Below are positions 1 to 9,315 of a stretch of DNA of 64,000 bases, piece by piece. A program made the position numbers and the translations under genes. The DNA lies in NCBI RefSeq assembly GCF_000300005.1, contig NC_018691.1:3100001-3164000 (forward strand), in the 5' to 3' direction. The notes beneath the pieces were generated by a model. That model saw nothing but the letters and a program-made list of their open reading frames with translations, had not been told where the DNA came from and made no database searches. Origin of the DNA: Alloalcanivorax dieselolei B5. Its GTDB lineage: Bacteria > Pseudomonadota > Gammaproteobacteria > Pseudomonadales > Alcanivoracaceae. Every line of letters begins with the position of its first letter. The stretch's first letter is position 1.

Positions 1-2424
1 CGCCCCGCATTACTTGCCGACTGGCTGCCGTGGGCCGGACTGGTCGCGCCGGGTGTCGTCTTGAACAAGGACGGCAGTTTCCAGCGCACGGCGCGCTTTC
101 GTGGCCCTGATCTGGACAGCGCGACGCAAGGCGAGCTGATCGCCACGACGGCGCGCTTGAACAACGCGCTGCGCCGACTCGGCGCCGGCTGGGCGCTGTT
201 CGTCGAAGCCGAACGCCGGCCGGCGGCGGATTATCCGCGCTCGGATTTCCCCGAACCGTTGTCGTGGCTGGTGGACGAGGAACGGCGCGCGACCTTCGAG
301 GAATCAGGCCACCACTTCGAGAGCGGCTATCACCTCACGCTGCAATACCTCCCGGCGGAGGAATCCCGCGCCCGCGCAGCGAAGCTGCTGTACGAGAACA
401 CGCCGACCGCAGGCGTGGACTGGCGCGAACGCATGACCGCGTTCGTCGCGGAAACGGGCCGCGTCTTCGACCTGCTCGATGGTGTGATGCCGGAGATCGA
501 CTGGCTCGATGACGCCGAAACGCTGACCTACCTGCATGCGACCGTCTCGACACGGCGCTACCGCGTCGCCGTGCCGGACGTGCCGTTCCACCTTGACGCG
601 CTGCTTGCTGACGCGCCCTTGATCGGCGGCCTCGCACCAATGCTTGGCGACCAGCACCTGCGCATCGCCACGGTACGCGGCTTCCCAACCTCGACCTGGC
701 CGGGGATTCTGGACGACCTCAACCGGCTGGGCTTCGCCTACCGCTGGAGCACGCGCTTTTTGTGCATGGACAAATCGGAGGCCGAAAAGGAACTCGGCCG
801 CCTGCGCCGGCAGTGGTTCGCCAAGCGCAAGAACGTGGTGGCGCTTCTGCGCGAAACCATCTTCCAGCAGGAAAGCCCGTTGGTGGATACCGACGCCAGC
901 AACAAATCGGCGGATGCCGACGCTGCCTTGCAGGAACTGGGCAGCGATCAAGTTGCCTTCGGCTACGTCACCGCGACCGTGACGGTGCTCGATGCCGATG
1001 CCAACACGGCTGACGAGAAGCTGCGCATGGTGGAGCGCGCGATTCAGGGTCGAGGGTTCGTGACGATTCCCGAAACCCTCAATTCGGTGGAGGCGTGGCT
1101 ATCGTCGGTGCCAGGCAACGCCTACGCCAACGTGCGACAGCCCATCGTCTCGACGCTGAACCTCGCGCACCTGATGCCGGTATCGGCGGTGTGGGCCGGG
1201 CCGGAGAAGAACGCCCATCTCGACGGCCCGCCGTTGATCGTCACCCGCACCGAAGGCGCGACGCCGTTTCGGCTGGTGACGCACATCGGCGACGTGGGTC
1301 ACACGCTGATCGCCGGCCCCACCGGCATGGGCAAGTCGGTCTTGCTTGCTACGCTGGCCATGCAGTTCCGCCGCTATCCCGGCTCGCGCATTTTCGCGTT
1401 CGACATGGGCCGCTCCATGCGGGCGACGGCGCTGGGCCTGGGCGGCGAATACTACGATCTCGGCGCTGATGGCGCGATCGCCTTCCAGCCGCTCGCGCAC
1501 ATCGACCGGGAGAGCTATCGAACCTGGGCCGCCGAATGGGTCGAAGGTCGCCTGACCCACGAAGGTGTCCCCGTCGGCCCCGACGAGAAGGCGGCCATCT
1601 GGTCGGCGCTCGGGAGTCTCGCCGGCGCGCCGGTCGAACAGCGAACGCTCACGGGCCTGTCGGTGTTGTTGCAGTCGAACGCGCTGCGCCAGGCACTCGC
1701 GCCCTACGTGCTCGGCGGCGCGCACGGCAGGCTGCTCGATGCCGATCACGACCGCCTGGGCGCGGCCGACGTGCAGTGCTTCGAGATGGAGGAGCTGATG
1801 CACAGCAAGGCTGCGGTGTTAGCTGTGCTGGGCTACCTGTTCGCGCGCTTCGATGAGCGGTTCGACGGTGCGCCGACTTTGCTGATCCTCGATGAATCCT
1901 GGCTGTTCCTCGACGATCCGGTATTCGCCGCGCGCATCCGCCAGTGGCTGAAGACGCTGCGCAAGAAGAACGTCAGCGTCATCTTCGCCACGCAGTCGCT
2001 TGCAGACATCAAGGATTCGAGCATCGCGCCCGCGATCATCGAAAGCTGCGCGAGTCGCATCTTCCTGCCGAACCCGCAGGCAACCGAGCCGCAGATTCGC
2101 ACGATCTACGAAGGCTTTGGCCTCAACAGCCGCCAGATCGAGATCGTCGCCACCGCGCAGCCCAAGCGCGACTACTACTACCAATCCCGTGCAGGCAATC
2201 GCCTGTTCGACCTCGACTTGGGATCGGTCACGCTTGCATTCGCAGGCGCCTCGATGCCCCAGGACCAGCGCGCCATCGACGGCGTGCTGCGCGACGCAGG
2301 AGCGCCGGGCTTTGCTGGCGCCTGGCTGCGCCACAGCGGCCTGGATTGGGCGGCCGACCTGTTGCCGTCCGCGCCATCTGCCGCTTCCTTCCTCGCTTCT
2401 CAACCACTGGAGGTTTCACCATGA
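1..2424 (+). CDS. trbE: TrbE, VirB4-type conjugal transfer ATPase (5' partial)
   Basis: The reading frame is open from the first base of the window, so the gene begins upstream and the TTG at 61 is not its start. TrbE is the VirB4-like ATPase that powers assembly and operation of the mating-pair-formation type IV secretion system at the inner membrane. A Walker A motif (GPTGMGKS) is encoded at 1315-1338 and a Walker B (LLILDE) at 1879-1896, followed by the FATQSLADI segment typical of VirB4 proteins. The stop codon overlaps the trbJ start (ATGA at 2421-2424), which indicates translational coupling. The order trbE-J-L-F-G-I downstream supports the assignment. Confidence 0.95.
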   Translation, partial: RPALLADWLPWAGLVAPGVVLNKDGSFQRTARFRGPDLDSATQGELIATTARLNNALRRLGAGWALFVEAERRPAADYPRSDFPEPLSWLVDEERRATFEESGHHFESGYHLTLQYLPAEESRARAAKLLYENTPTAGVDWRERMTAFVAETGRVFDLLDGVMPEIDWLDDAETLTYLHATVSTRRYRVAVPDVPFHLDALLADAPLIGGLAPMLGDQHLRIATVRGFPTSTWPGILDDLNRLGFAYRWSTRFLCMDKSEAEKELGRLRRQWFAKRKNVVALLRETIFQQESPLVDTDASNKSADADAALQELGSDQVAFGYVTATVTVLDADANTADEKLRMVERAIQGRGFVTIPETLNSVEAWLSSVPGNAYANVRQPIVSTLNLAHLMPVSAVWAGPEKNAHLDGPPLIVTRTEGATPFRLVTHIGDVGHTLIAGPTGMGKSVLLATLAMQFRRYPGSRIFAFDMGRSMRATALGLGGEYYDLGADGAIAFQPLAHIDRESYRTWAAEWVEGRLTHEGVPVGPDEKAAIWSALGSLAGAPVEQRTLTGLSVLLQSNALRQALAPYVLGGAHGRLLDADHDRLGAADVQCFEMEELMHSKAAVLAVLGYLFARFDERFDGAPTLLILDESWLFLDDPVFAARIRQWLKTLRKKNVSVIFATQSLADIKDSSIAPAIIESCASRIFLPNPQATEPQIRTIYEGFGLNSRQIEIVATAQPKRDYYYQSRAGNRLFDLDLGSVTLAFAGASMPQDQRAIDGVLRDAGAPGFAGAWLRHSGLDWAADLLPSAPSAASFLASQPLEVSP

Positions 2425-3158
2425 AGACCCGCTTGCTTTCCGCTTCCCTCGCCGTCGCGCTGTCTGGCTCGCTCATGCTCGCCCAGCCGGCATCCGCTAT
2501 CACGGTCATCGACCCGACCAATCTCGTGCAGAACACGCTGACGGCGATCCGCACGATGGAAATGATCGAGAACCAGATCAACCAGCTCCAGAACGAAGCG
2601 CAAATGCTCGTCAATCAGGGGCGCAACCTGGCCAGCCTGCCATTCAACGTGGTCAACCGGCTGCGCTCGACGCTCGCTGCCACCGACCGGCTGATCGCGC
2701 AGGCGCAGGGGCTAGCGTTCGAGGTACAGAACATGAATCAGGACTTCGCGCGCCTGTACCCGGAGCAATACGCCGCCACCGTGAGTGGCAATCAGATGTA
2801 CCAGGACGCACAACAGCGTTGGCGCAACACGATGGGCGGCTTGCAGACTGCGATGCAGATGCAGGCGCAGGTATCGCAGAACCTGACTGAAGACGAAAGC
2901 GTGCTGACGGATTTGGTCGGTCAGAGCCAGTCGGCCACCGGCGCTTTGCAGGCCCAGCAGGCGACCAATCAACTTCTGGCCTTGCAGGCGAAGCAATCCA
3001 TCCAGGCGCAGCAGCTCCAGCTCACGCAGGGCCGCGCGACGGCGCTGGAACTGGCGCGGCAGGCTGCTGCCGTCGAACGTGGCCGCGAGGTAACACGGCG
3101 CTTCCTCGGCACCGGCACGCCGTACACGCCGCAGCCCGTGAACTTCTACAACAACTGA
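2421..3158 (+). CDS. trbJ: TrbJ, VirB5-like conjugal transfer protein
   Basis: This 245-residue protein has an N-terminal signal peptide ending near residue 26 (PASA followed by ITVIDPTN), so it is periplasmic or surface exposed. The rest is Gln- and Ala-rich and probably helical and coiled coil, as in TrbJ/VirB5 proteins, which are minor pilus components. The NQINQLQNEAQ segment near residues 52-62 is characteristic of TrbJ. The ATG overlaps the trbE stop and is preceded by GGAGG (2409-2413). It lies between trbE and trbL as in Tn4371-type and IncP systems. Assignment rests on motif and synteny. Confidence 0.9.
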   Translation: MKTRLLSASLAVALSGSLMLAQPASAITVIDPTNLVQNTLTAIRTMEMIENQINQLQNEAQMLVNQGRNLASLPFNVVNRLRSTLAATDRLIAQAQGLAFEVQNMNQDFARLYPEQYAATVSGNQMYQDAQQRWRNTMGGLQTAMQMQAQVSQNLTEDESVLTDLVGQSQSATGALQAQQATNQLLALQAKQSIQAQQLQLTQGRATALELARQAAAVERGREVTRRFLGTGTPYTPQPVNFYNN

Positions 3159-3169
3159 CGGGCACTGCC

Positions 3170-3451
3170 ATGACGCGCGCGCCTGTCCTTGTTGCCTTGT
3201 GCCTGCTGGCCGGCTGCGACCGGCCCCAGGCCCTCTCGGTCGATACGTTGGCCGCCGATCCGACGCGACTGCACACGCTGCGCGCGCAGTGCAGCCGTGG
3301 CGAGCACAACGGCGCGTTCTGCGAGCAAGTCGCCCAAGCCGATCTGCGGCGCTTCCTTTCCGGGCAGGCCGGGCCGGATGAATACCAGACGCTGACCGAT
3401 CTGCCGCCGATTCCGGCCAGCTTCGATGACCCCATGGAGGGGCGGCCATGA
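3170..3451 (+). CDS. TrbK/EexN-like entry-exclusion lipoprotein
   Basis: A 93-residue protein with a lipoprotein signal: a short hydrophobic stretch followed by the lipobox LLAGC, with the lipidated Cys at residue 16. Two further Cys residues in the mature part (AQCSRGEHNGAFCEQV) match the small EexN/TrbK-type proteins that sit between trbJ and trbL and prevent redundant conjugation between cells that already carry the element. It starts 11 bases after trbJ and overlaps the trbL start by four bases. The position and the lipobox are seen directly; the exclusion role is inferred from the family. Confidence 0.75.
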   Translation: MTRAPVLVALCLLAGCDRPQALSVDTLAADPTRLHTLRAQCSRGEHNGAFCEQVAQADLRRFLSGQAGPDEYQTLTDLPPIPASFDDPMEGRP

Positions 3452-4794
3452 ACGACGTTGCCATTATCGACCGCTTCCTCAACGTCTTCTCCACCTACAT
3501 CGATTCCGGCTTTGGCCTGTTGCGTGGCGAAGTCGCGTTCCTGACCGCCACGCTGGTCGTCATCGATATGACCCTTGCCGGCCTCTATTGGGCGCTCGGC
3601 CATGCCACCGGCCAGGGCGAAGACGTGATGGCGAAGCTCATCCGCAAGGTGCTCTATGTCGGTGCCTTCGCCTACATCATCGGCAACTTCAACTGGCTGG
3701 CGAGCATCGTGTTCCGCTCGTTCGCGGGACTGGGTCTGACCGCGACCGGATCGATCGACATGGCGACGTTTCTGCAGCCGGGGCGTCTCGCCAAGGCCGG
3801 CATCGATGCGGCTGCGCCAATCCTCGACCAGATCAGTGACATGGCCGGCTTTCCGGAAGTGTTCATCAACATCACGCCCATCGTCGTGATGTTCCTCGCC
3901 TGGCTGACCGTCATCGTCTGCTTCTTCGTGCTGGCGGTGCAGCTTTTCATCACGCTGATCGAGTTCAAGCTGACCACGCTTGCCGGTTTCGTCCTGGTGC
4001 CGTTCGCGCTCTGGAATAAGACCGCGTTTCTCGCCGAAAAGGTACTCGGCAACGTAGTGTCGTCGGGCGTCAAGGTATTGGTGCTGGCCGTCATCGTGGG
4101 CATCGGCACCGGCCTATTCGCCGAGTTCCAGGTTACACCCGACGAGCCATCCATCGAGCATGCGCTTGTCGTGATGCTGGCCTCGCTTGCCTTGCTGGCT
4201 CTTGGCATTTTTGGACCCGGCATCGCCACGGGGCTGATTTCCGGCGGTCCGCAACTCGGTGCGGGTGCGATGGCTGGCGCGGCCTTGGCCGCGGCCGGAA
4301 CCGCTGTCGCGGTCGGTGCCGCTGCCACTGGCGTCGGTGGTGCTGTTGCGGCGGGAGCGCGTATGGCGCCAGCGGCCGCGAAGATGGCCGGCAGCGGTGC
4401 GCGTGCCGCCGCCTCGACCGCTGGTAGCGCGCGGTCGGCGTTTCAGGCCGGTTCTACCTCTGTCGGCGGTGGCGCGAAGGGTGCGATGGCTGGCCTGGGC
4501 AACGTCGCCAAGACCGGTGCGCAGGCGGTCGGCCAGAAGGCCGCCGCCGGCGCGCGCTCTTTCGGGCAACGAGCCGCAGCCGCCTTCAGCGGCGACGGTG
4601 CCGGGGCATCTGGTCCTGCTGCCACAGGCGAAGCCCCGACCAATGCAGCCAACCAACAACAACCCGCTTGGGCCAAGCACCTGCATCGCCGCCAGCAGAT
4701 CGCCCACGCCGCAACTACCGCCGCGCACACGCTGCGCGGTGGTGACGGCGGCGGCTCGGCACAAGGCCCCAGCCTGAGTGATTCCAATTCATAA
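3448..4794 (+). CDS. trbL: TrbL, VirB6-type inner-membrane channel protein
   Basis: A 448-residue polytopic membrane protein. The first about 260 residues contain several strongly hydrophobic segments and the rest is a low-complexity Ala/Gly/Ser-rich tail (from about residue 268), as in TrbL/VirB6 proteins. It forms part of the inner-membrane pore of the mating channel. The start overlaps the preceding lipoprotein stop (ATGA). The C-terminal tail is compositionally biased, so local similarity there means little. No frameshift or truncation is visible, and the length is normal for the family. Confidence 0.92.
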   Translation: MNDVAIIDRFLNVFSTYIDSGFGLLRGEVAFLTATLVVIDMTLAGLYWALGHATGQGEDVMAKLIRKVLYVGAFAYIIGNFNWLASIVFRSFAGLGLTATGSIDMATFLQPGRLAKAGIDAAAPILDQISDMAGFPEVFINITPIVVMFLAWLTVIVCFFVLAVQLFITLIEFKLTTLAGFVLVPFALWNKTAFLAEKVLGNVVSSGVKVLVLAVIVGIGTGLFAEFQVTPDEPSIEHALVVMLASLALLALGIFGPGIATGLISGGPQLGAGAMAGAALAAAGTAVAVGAAATGVGGAVAAGARMAPAAAKMAGSGARAAASTAGSARSAFQAGSTSVGGGAKGAMAGLGNVAKTGAQAVGQKAAAGARSFGQRAAAAFSGDGAGASGPAATGEAPTNAANQQQPAWAKHLHRRQQIAHAATTAAHTLRGGDGGGSAQGPSLSDSNS

Positions 4795-4806
4795 GGAGAA
4801 CGAACC

Positions 4807-5511
4807 ATGCGATTCAGACGACCGCAGGTGCGCTATGCCGATACGCCGCAACCTGCCACTCCGTATCAAGCCGCTGCGCAGGCATGGGACGAGCGCATCG
4901 GCTCGGCCCGCGTGCAGGCGAAGAACTGGCGGCTGATGGCCTTTGGCTCCTTCGTGCTCGCGCTGCTGATGGCGGGCAGTCTGGTGTGGCTTTCGGCGCA
5001 ATCCATCGTGACGCCCTATGTGGTTGAGGTGGACAAGTCCGGTCAGGTACGCGCGGTCGGCGAAGCCGCCACACCATACCGGCCGGAGGATGCGCAGGTC
5101 GCTTTCCACCTAGCGCACTTCATCACGCTGGTTCGCTCGCTGTCGATCGATCCCATCGTCGTGCGGCAAAACTGGCTCGATGCCTATGACTACACCACCG
5201 ACCGCGGTGCGGCAGTGCTCAACGACTACGCGCGTACGAACGATCCGTTTGCGCGCGTCGGCAAGGAGTCGGTGACGGTGCAAATCACCAGTGTCGTGCG
5301 CGCCAGCGATTCGTCATTCAACGTGCGCTGGACGGAGCAACGTTTCGTCAACGGCGCACCGGCCGGCACCCAACGCTGGAACGCAGTGATTTCCGTCGTC
5401 CTGCAAACCCCGCGTACCGAGCAACGCCTGCGCAAGAACCCGCTGGGCATCTACGTTAACGGCCTGTCGTGGAGCCGCGAGCTGGATGCGTCTGAAGGAG
5501 CCAAGCCATGA
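4807..5511 (+). CDS. trbF: TrbF, VirB8-like conjugal transfer protein
   Basis: A 234-residue bitopic protein with a cytoplasmic N-terminus, one membrane segment at about residues 43-64, and a periplasmic NTF2-like domain as in VirB8/TrbF. It is an inner-membrane scaffold component of the conjugation channel. The start is supported by AAGGAGAAC just upstream of the ATG. It ends in a four-base overlap with trbG. The canonical trbL-F-G-I order supports the name. Confidence 0.93.
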   Translation: MRFRRPQVRYADTPQPATPYQAAAQAWDERIGSARVQAKNWRLMAFGSFVLALLMAGSLVWLSAQSIVTPYVVEVDKSGQVRAVGEAATPYRPEDAQVAFHLAHFITLVRSLSIDPIVVRQNWLDAYDYTTDRGAAVLNDYARTNDPFARVGKESVTVQITSVVRASDSSFNVRWTEQRFVNGAPAGTQRWNAVISVVLQTPRTEQRLRKNPLGIYVNGLSWSRELDASEGAKP

Positions 5512-6497
5512 ACCTGTCTTTCCGCTTTTACGCTTTTGTCCTGACCTTGGCGGCCCTGTCGGGCTGCGCCTCGCAGGGCAAGCCACCGCCGCACATCTCA
5601 CTCGATGAGCCGGTGCTGGCGCAGCCGTTGCCCGAACCACCAAAGCCGGTGGAAGTGGTGGAGATGCCGAAGGTGCTGCCGATGCCGGCGCAGATGAAGC
5701 CGCTACCTGACGTGGATGAAGCCAAGCCCGCGCAGGAGCCGGCCGACGAAACCATGCGCGTCTCGCGTGCGAACGCCGAGGCGCGCATTGCGCCGACTCG
5801 CGAAGGCTACGTCAACGCGATTCAGGTGTGGCCGTTCACCGATGGCGCGCTGTACCAAGTCTATGCCGCGCCGGGACGCGTCACCGTCGTATCGCTCCAG
5901 CCGGGCGAGGAGCTGGTGACGGTGGCCGCCGGCGACACCGTGCGCTGGATTGTCGGCGATACGTCAAGCGGAGCCGGCGACAAATTGCGCGTCAACGTGC
6001 TGGTAAAGCCCACCCGGTCGGGCCTCAAGACCAATCTGGTCGTCACGACGAACCGCAGGACATACCTGCTGGAGCTGACCTCGACAGAAAAAACATGGAT
6101 GGCATCGGTGTCCTGGGACTATCCGAAAGACCGGATGTTGGCCTTGCAGCGCCAGTCGCAGGCCGCGCAGGCGACTGCGCCGGTCGATACCGGTTTATCG
6201 CTGGAGAAGATCCGCTTCCGCTATGCGGTCAGCGGCAGCAATCCACCGTGGAAGCCGCTGCGTGCCTTCGACGATGGCGAGAAGGTCTATATCCAGTTCC
6301 CGGAAGGCATCGCTCAGGGCGAGTTGCCGCCCTTGTTCGTGATCGGTGCGCAGGGCGACGGTCAACTGGTGAATTACCGCTTTCGCTTACCGTACTACAT
6401 CGTCGATCGGCTGTTCGGCGCGGCCGAACTTCGCCTGGGCGGTGACAAGGGCGACGTGGTGCGCATCGAGCGCACGGATGGCAGGCGGGGGAACTGA
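5508..6497 (+). CDS. trbG: TrbG, VirB9-like outer-membrane-associated protein
   Basis: A 329-residue protein with a lipoprotein-type signal (LSGC, Cys20), a Pro-rich linker at about residues 25-75, and a VirB9/CagX-type beta domain. In the last third, the segments FRYAVSGSNPPWKP and FDDGEKVYIQFPE are typical of this family. It forms the outer-membrane core complex with TrbI. Its start overlaps trbF and its stop is two bases before trbI, consistent with one polycistronic message. Confidence 0.93.
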   Translation: MNLSFRFYAFVLTLAALSGCASQGKPPPHISLDEPVLAQPLPEPPKPVEVVEMPKVLPMPAQMKPLPDVDEAKPAQEPADETMRVSRANAEARIAPTREGYVNAIQVWPFTDGALYQVYAAPGRVTVVSLQPGEELVTVAAGDTVRWIVGDTSSGAGDKLRVNVLVKPTRSGLKTNLVVTTNRRTYLLELTSTEKTWMASVSWDYPKDRMLALQRQSQAAQATAPVDTGLSLEKIRFRYAVSGSNPPWKPLRAFDDGEKVYIQFPEGIAQGELPPLFVIGAQGDGQLVNYRFRLPYYIVDRLFGAAELRLGGDKGDVVRIERTDGRRGN

Positions 6498-6499
6498 CC

Positions 6500-7783
6500 A
6501 TGAGCGAGGAAGAAACCCCAGACGTGCCAATTCCCGATGCTGCGCCGAAGGTCGCGCCCGAGAATGTGGCGCTGCGGGCTCAGCCGCGCCCCGTGACACG
6601 CTTGAATCGGCGGACACTGGCGCTGCTGACAGGCGGCCTCGGCGTCGTCGTTCTGGGCGCAACGATATTGTCATTACAGCCGACGCATCGGCGCGGCGGC
6701 AACGAGCCGGCCGAGCTTTACAACGTCGATCGAGTCTCGCGTTCCGAAGGACTGGACCAGCTTCCAGCCGATTACTCCAAGCTGCCGCCCAAGGTGCCGG
6801 AACTGGGGCCGCCGTTGCCCGGCGATCTGGGGCCGGCCATCGTGAAGGCAGAGCAGCCGGCCGTGGCCAGCTACAGGCCGCCTGGCCATGACCCCGCCGC
6901 TGCCGAGCGTGACGCGCGGCGCAAGGAAGCCGAAGCGGCAGCGGGATCGTCAGTGTTCTTCCACTCCAGCAACCAACGCGCCGCTAACGCGCCGGCGCAG
7001 GTGGCCGCTGCCAGCCCAACTCCTGGCTTGGCGGGCTTCGATCCGCAGGCCGCTGGGCCAGCCTCGACGGCGGCCCAGCCCGCCGACCCGACGGCCTTAC
7101 AGAACAGGCAAGACCAGAAGGAGGCGTTCCAGCAAGCCGGAACCACGGACCCACGGAATTCCGGCAACCTGCAAATGCCGACTTCGCCGTACCAGGTAAT
7201 GGCTGGCACGGTGATCGCGGCCGCGCTCGTAACGGGCATCAAGTCCGACCTGCCGGGTGACGTGATCGGCACAGTGACGGAGCCGGTGTACGACACCGCG
7301 ACCGGCCGCTATCTGCTAATACCGCAGGGGTCGCGCATCTTCGGGAAGTACAACAGCCAAGTCGCTTATGGGCAAAGCCGTGTGCAGGTGGTGTGGAACA
7401 GGGTCATTCTGCCGGACACGTCCTCGCTCACGCTGGACAACCTAGCCGGCACAGACCCAGCCGGCTATGCCGGACTGGAGGATGGCGTCGATTGGCATTG
7501 GGGTCGCATCTTCGCTGGTGCGGCGTTGACGACGCTGCTGGGCGTCGGCGCCGAACTGGCCGCGCCGGAGAACCGCCAGGGCGACGATCGCGTCATCATC
7601 GCCGGCCGCGACAGCCTGCAGGACAGCGTGAACCAGGCCGGGCAGGAGATGACCCGGCGCAATCTCAACATCCAGCCAACTCTGACAGAGCGGCCAGGCC
7701 TGCCGGTGCGCATCATCGTCAACCGCGACCTTGTGCTGCGGCCCTACCAACCGTTGTTCTTCAACCGGAGCACTTCACGATGA
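6500..7783 (+). CDS. trbI: TrbI, VirB10-like channel protein
   Basis: A 427-residue protein with one membrane anchor at about residues 39-59, a long Pro/Ala-rich periplasmic linker, and a C-terminal VirB10/TrbI domain (from about residue 235, with DLPGDVIGTVTEPVYDT and a LLIPQGSRIFGKYNS segment). VirB10 proteins span the inner membrane and contribute to the outer-membrane pore, sensing ATP use by VirB4/VirB11. It is the last classical trb gene, and its stop overlaps the next small gene (ATGA at 7780-7783). Confidence 0.95.
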   Translation: MSEEETPDVPIPDAAPKVAPENVALRAQPRPVTRLNRRTLALLTGGLGVVVLGATILSLQPTHRRGGNEPAELYNVDRVSRSEGLDQLPADYSKLPPKVPELGPPLPGDLGPAIVKAEQPAVASYRPPGHDPAAAERDARRKEAEAAAGSSVFFHSSNQRAANAPAQVAAASPTPGLAGFDPQAAGPASTAAQPADPTALQNRQDQKEAFQQAGTTDPRNSGNLQMPTSPYQVMAGTVIAAALVTGIKSDLPGDVIGTVTEPVYDTATGRYLLIPQGSRIFGKYNSQVAYGQSRVQVVWNRVILPDTSSLTLDNLAGTDPAGYAGLEDGVDWHWGRIFAGAALTTLLGVGAELAAPENRQGDDRVIIAGRDSLQDSVNQAGQEMTRRNLNIQPTLTERPGLPVRIIVNRDLVLRPYQPLFFNRSTSR

Positions 7784-8025
7784 GCACGACGCGCAAGCTA
7801 CGACTGGGCCCGTTGCCCAAGACCGAAAGCGTCAAGCTGACCTTCGCTTGCCCGGCCAGCCTTAAGACCGATCTTGAACGCTACGCCGCGCTGCACGCGC
7901 AGGCCTACGGCGAAGTAGTCGATGCGACCACACTGATCCCTCACATGCTTGAGGCGTTCATGGCGGGCGATCGGGGGTTCAGGAAAGGAGGCGGGGCCAA
8001 GGCCCCGCCCCCGAAACCTGGCTGA
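7780..8025 (+). CDS. DUF2274 family protein at the end of the trb operon
   Basis: An 81-residue basic protein beginning MSTTRKLRLGPLPK, translationally coupled to trbI. Small DUF2274 proteins of this kind commonly follow trbI in Tn4371-like elements; their function is not known. The segment KLTFACPASLKTDLERYAALH resembles a ribbon-helix-helix DNA-binding fold, which would fit a small regulator, but that is inference. The C-terminus is Gly/Pro/Lys rich. No further transfer gene follows, so this is probably the last gene of the element on this side. Confidence 0.8.
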   Translation: MSTTRKLRLGPLPKTESVKLTFACPASLKTDLERYAALHAQAYGEVVDATTLIPHMLEAFMAGDRGFRKGGGAKAPPPKPG

Positions 8026-8292
8026 CGACGTTTCGACCATCGGCAGCCCAAGGGCTGCGCTTTCACTTTCAGCGGTGAGAAGGATGAGACAATGCTCCGA
8101 TGGTTGCTCTACTGCCCACCATGACGCGATGAGGCTTTCTGCCGCGATGCTCCTATGTGGTTCCTAGCCCTTCAAGCCGGAAGCCCTGAAAGCAACCTCA
8201 ATCCGGTCTAACTCGTTGTCCTGTATAGCCTTCTGATGCGACCTGCATTCAGTCAAAGCGCTTGACATGAGCCCTTTTTTATGACCGCCGCT
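8026..8292. other. Conjugative element/chromosome junction with candidate att core
   Basis: This gene-free stretch lies between the last element gene and the murB stop codon. It has no convincing ORF or RNA gene. A near-palindrome (TCAAAGCGCTTGA, 8253-8265) is followed by a T-run, TTTTTTAT at 8275-8282, only 10 bases from the murB stop. From memory, Tn4371-family elements end in a short T-rich core close to TTTTTCAT, so this is a candidate attachment core. The exact boundary cannot be fixed without the other end of the element. Confidence 0.45.
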
Positions 8293-9315
8293 TCAGGCTC
8301 CCGGCATCAACACCGGTTCCTGCTCCAGCTCCACGCCGAAGCGTTGCCGCACGTCTTCCCTAACCGCCGCCGCGAGACTCAATACATCAACGGCGGTGGC
8401 GCCACCATGATTGACCAGTACCAGCGCCTGCTGGTCGTGCATGCCCACCGGGCCAAGACGGCGGCCCTTCCAGCCGCTGCGCTCGATCAGCCAGCCCGCC
8501 GCCAGTTTCCGGCCTTCGGCCACCGGGAAAGAAACCAGATCCGGATAGCGCTCCAGCAACCGCTGGTAGTGAGTCAGCGAGACCACCGGATTCTTGAAAA
8601 AACTGCCGGCATTGGGCAGCGTCGCCGGATCCGGCAGCTTGCTTTGGCGCAACGCGATGACGGCTTCGCGCACCCGCGCCGGCGTCACCGGCCCGTCGCC
8701 TGCGAGCCGCTCCGCCAGCCCGCCATAGTCCAATCGGAAAGAGTCCAATCGGCAGGCGTTGCCACGGCGCAGATTCAACGTCAGGTGGGTAATAATGAAT
8801 TCACCCCGGCAGCGACTCTTGAACAGGCTGTCCCGATAGGCGAATTCGCACTGGTCGGCATCGAAGCTGATATTGCTGCCGTCTTCCACCGACACCGCTT
8901 CCACCGTCGATACCACTTCCGCCAGCTCCACACCGTAGGCACCGATGTTCTGGAATGGCGCCGCGCCGGCGTTGCCGGGAATCCAGGAAAGATTCTCCAG
9001 CCCCTGCCAGCCGGCAGCGACGGTGTCCGCCACCAGCCGGTCCCAGACCACGCCCGCGCCAACCCGGACCTGGGCCAGGCCCTCATCCACCTGCCGATAG
9101 CTTACCTCATCGAACACCGGCATCACCGTCAGGCCGGGCAAGTCCCCGGTCAGCACCAGGTTGCTGCCACCACCGAGTACGAACAGCGGATCCGCCCCGC
9201 GCCCGGTCAACACCCGGGCCAGTTCATCCACATCGGCGGGACGGGCCAGCCGCTCGGCGCGGGCCGGCAGGGCCAGGGTATTGGCGGTGCTCAGATCCAC
9301 ATCGGTGTCGATCAC
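8293..9315 (-). CDS. murB: UDP-N-acetylenolpyruvoylglucosamine reductase
   Basis: MurB reduces UDP-GlcNAc-enolpyruvate to UDP-MurNAc with NADPH and FAD in the cytoplasm, the second committed step of peptidoglycan synthesis. The FAD-binding GGGSN motif is at about residues 48-52, SWIPGNAGAAPFQNIGAYG at about 110-128, and the catalytic-Ser segment NAGSFFKNP at about residue 230. I chose the GTG at 9315, which overlaps the upstream gene's stop (GTGA) and gives 340 residues, the usual type I length; a GTG at 9342 is the alternative. It is the last gene of the envelope operon and ends 10 bases from the conjugative element junction. Confidence 0.93.
   Translation of the reverse strand: MIDTDVDLSTANTLALPARAERLARPADVDELARVLTGRGADPLFVLGGGSNLVLTGDLPGLTVMPVFDEVSYRQVDEGLAQVRVGAGVVWDRLVADTVAAGWQGLENLSWIPGNAGAAPFQNIGAYGVELAEVVSTVEAVSVEDGSNISFDADQCEFAYRDSLFKSRCRGEFIITHLTLNLRRGNACRLDSFRLDYGGLAERLAGDGPVTPARVREAVIALRQSKLPDPATLPNAGSFFKNPVVSLTHYQRLLERYPDLVSFPVAEGRKLAAGWLIERSGWKGRRLGPVGMHDQQALVLVNHGGATAVDVLSLAAAVREDVRQRFGVELEQEPVLMPGA

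Noticed and set aside
8026-8292. A tRNA gene as integration site of the conjugative element
   Set aside because: No cloverleaf or tRNA 3' end is visible; the element abuts murB instead.
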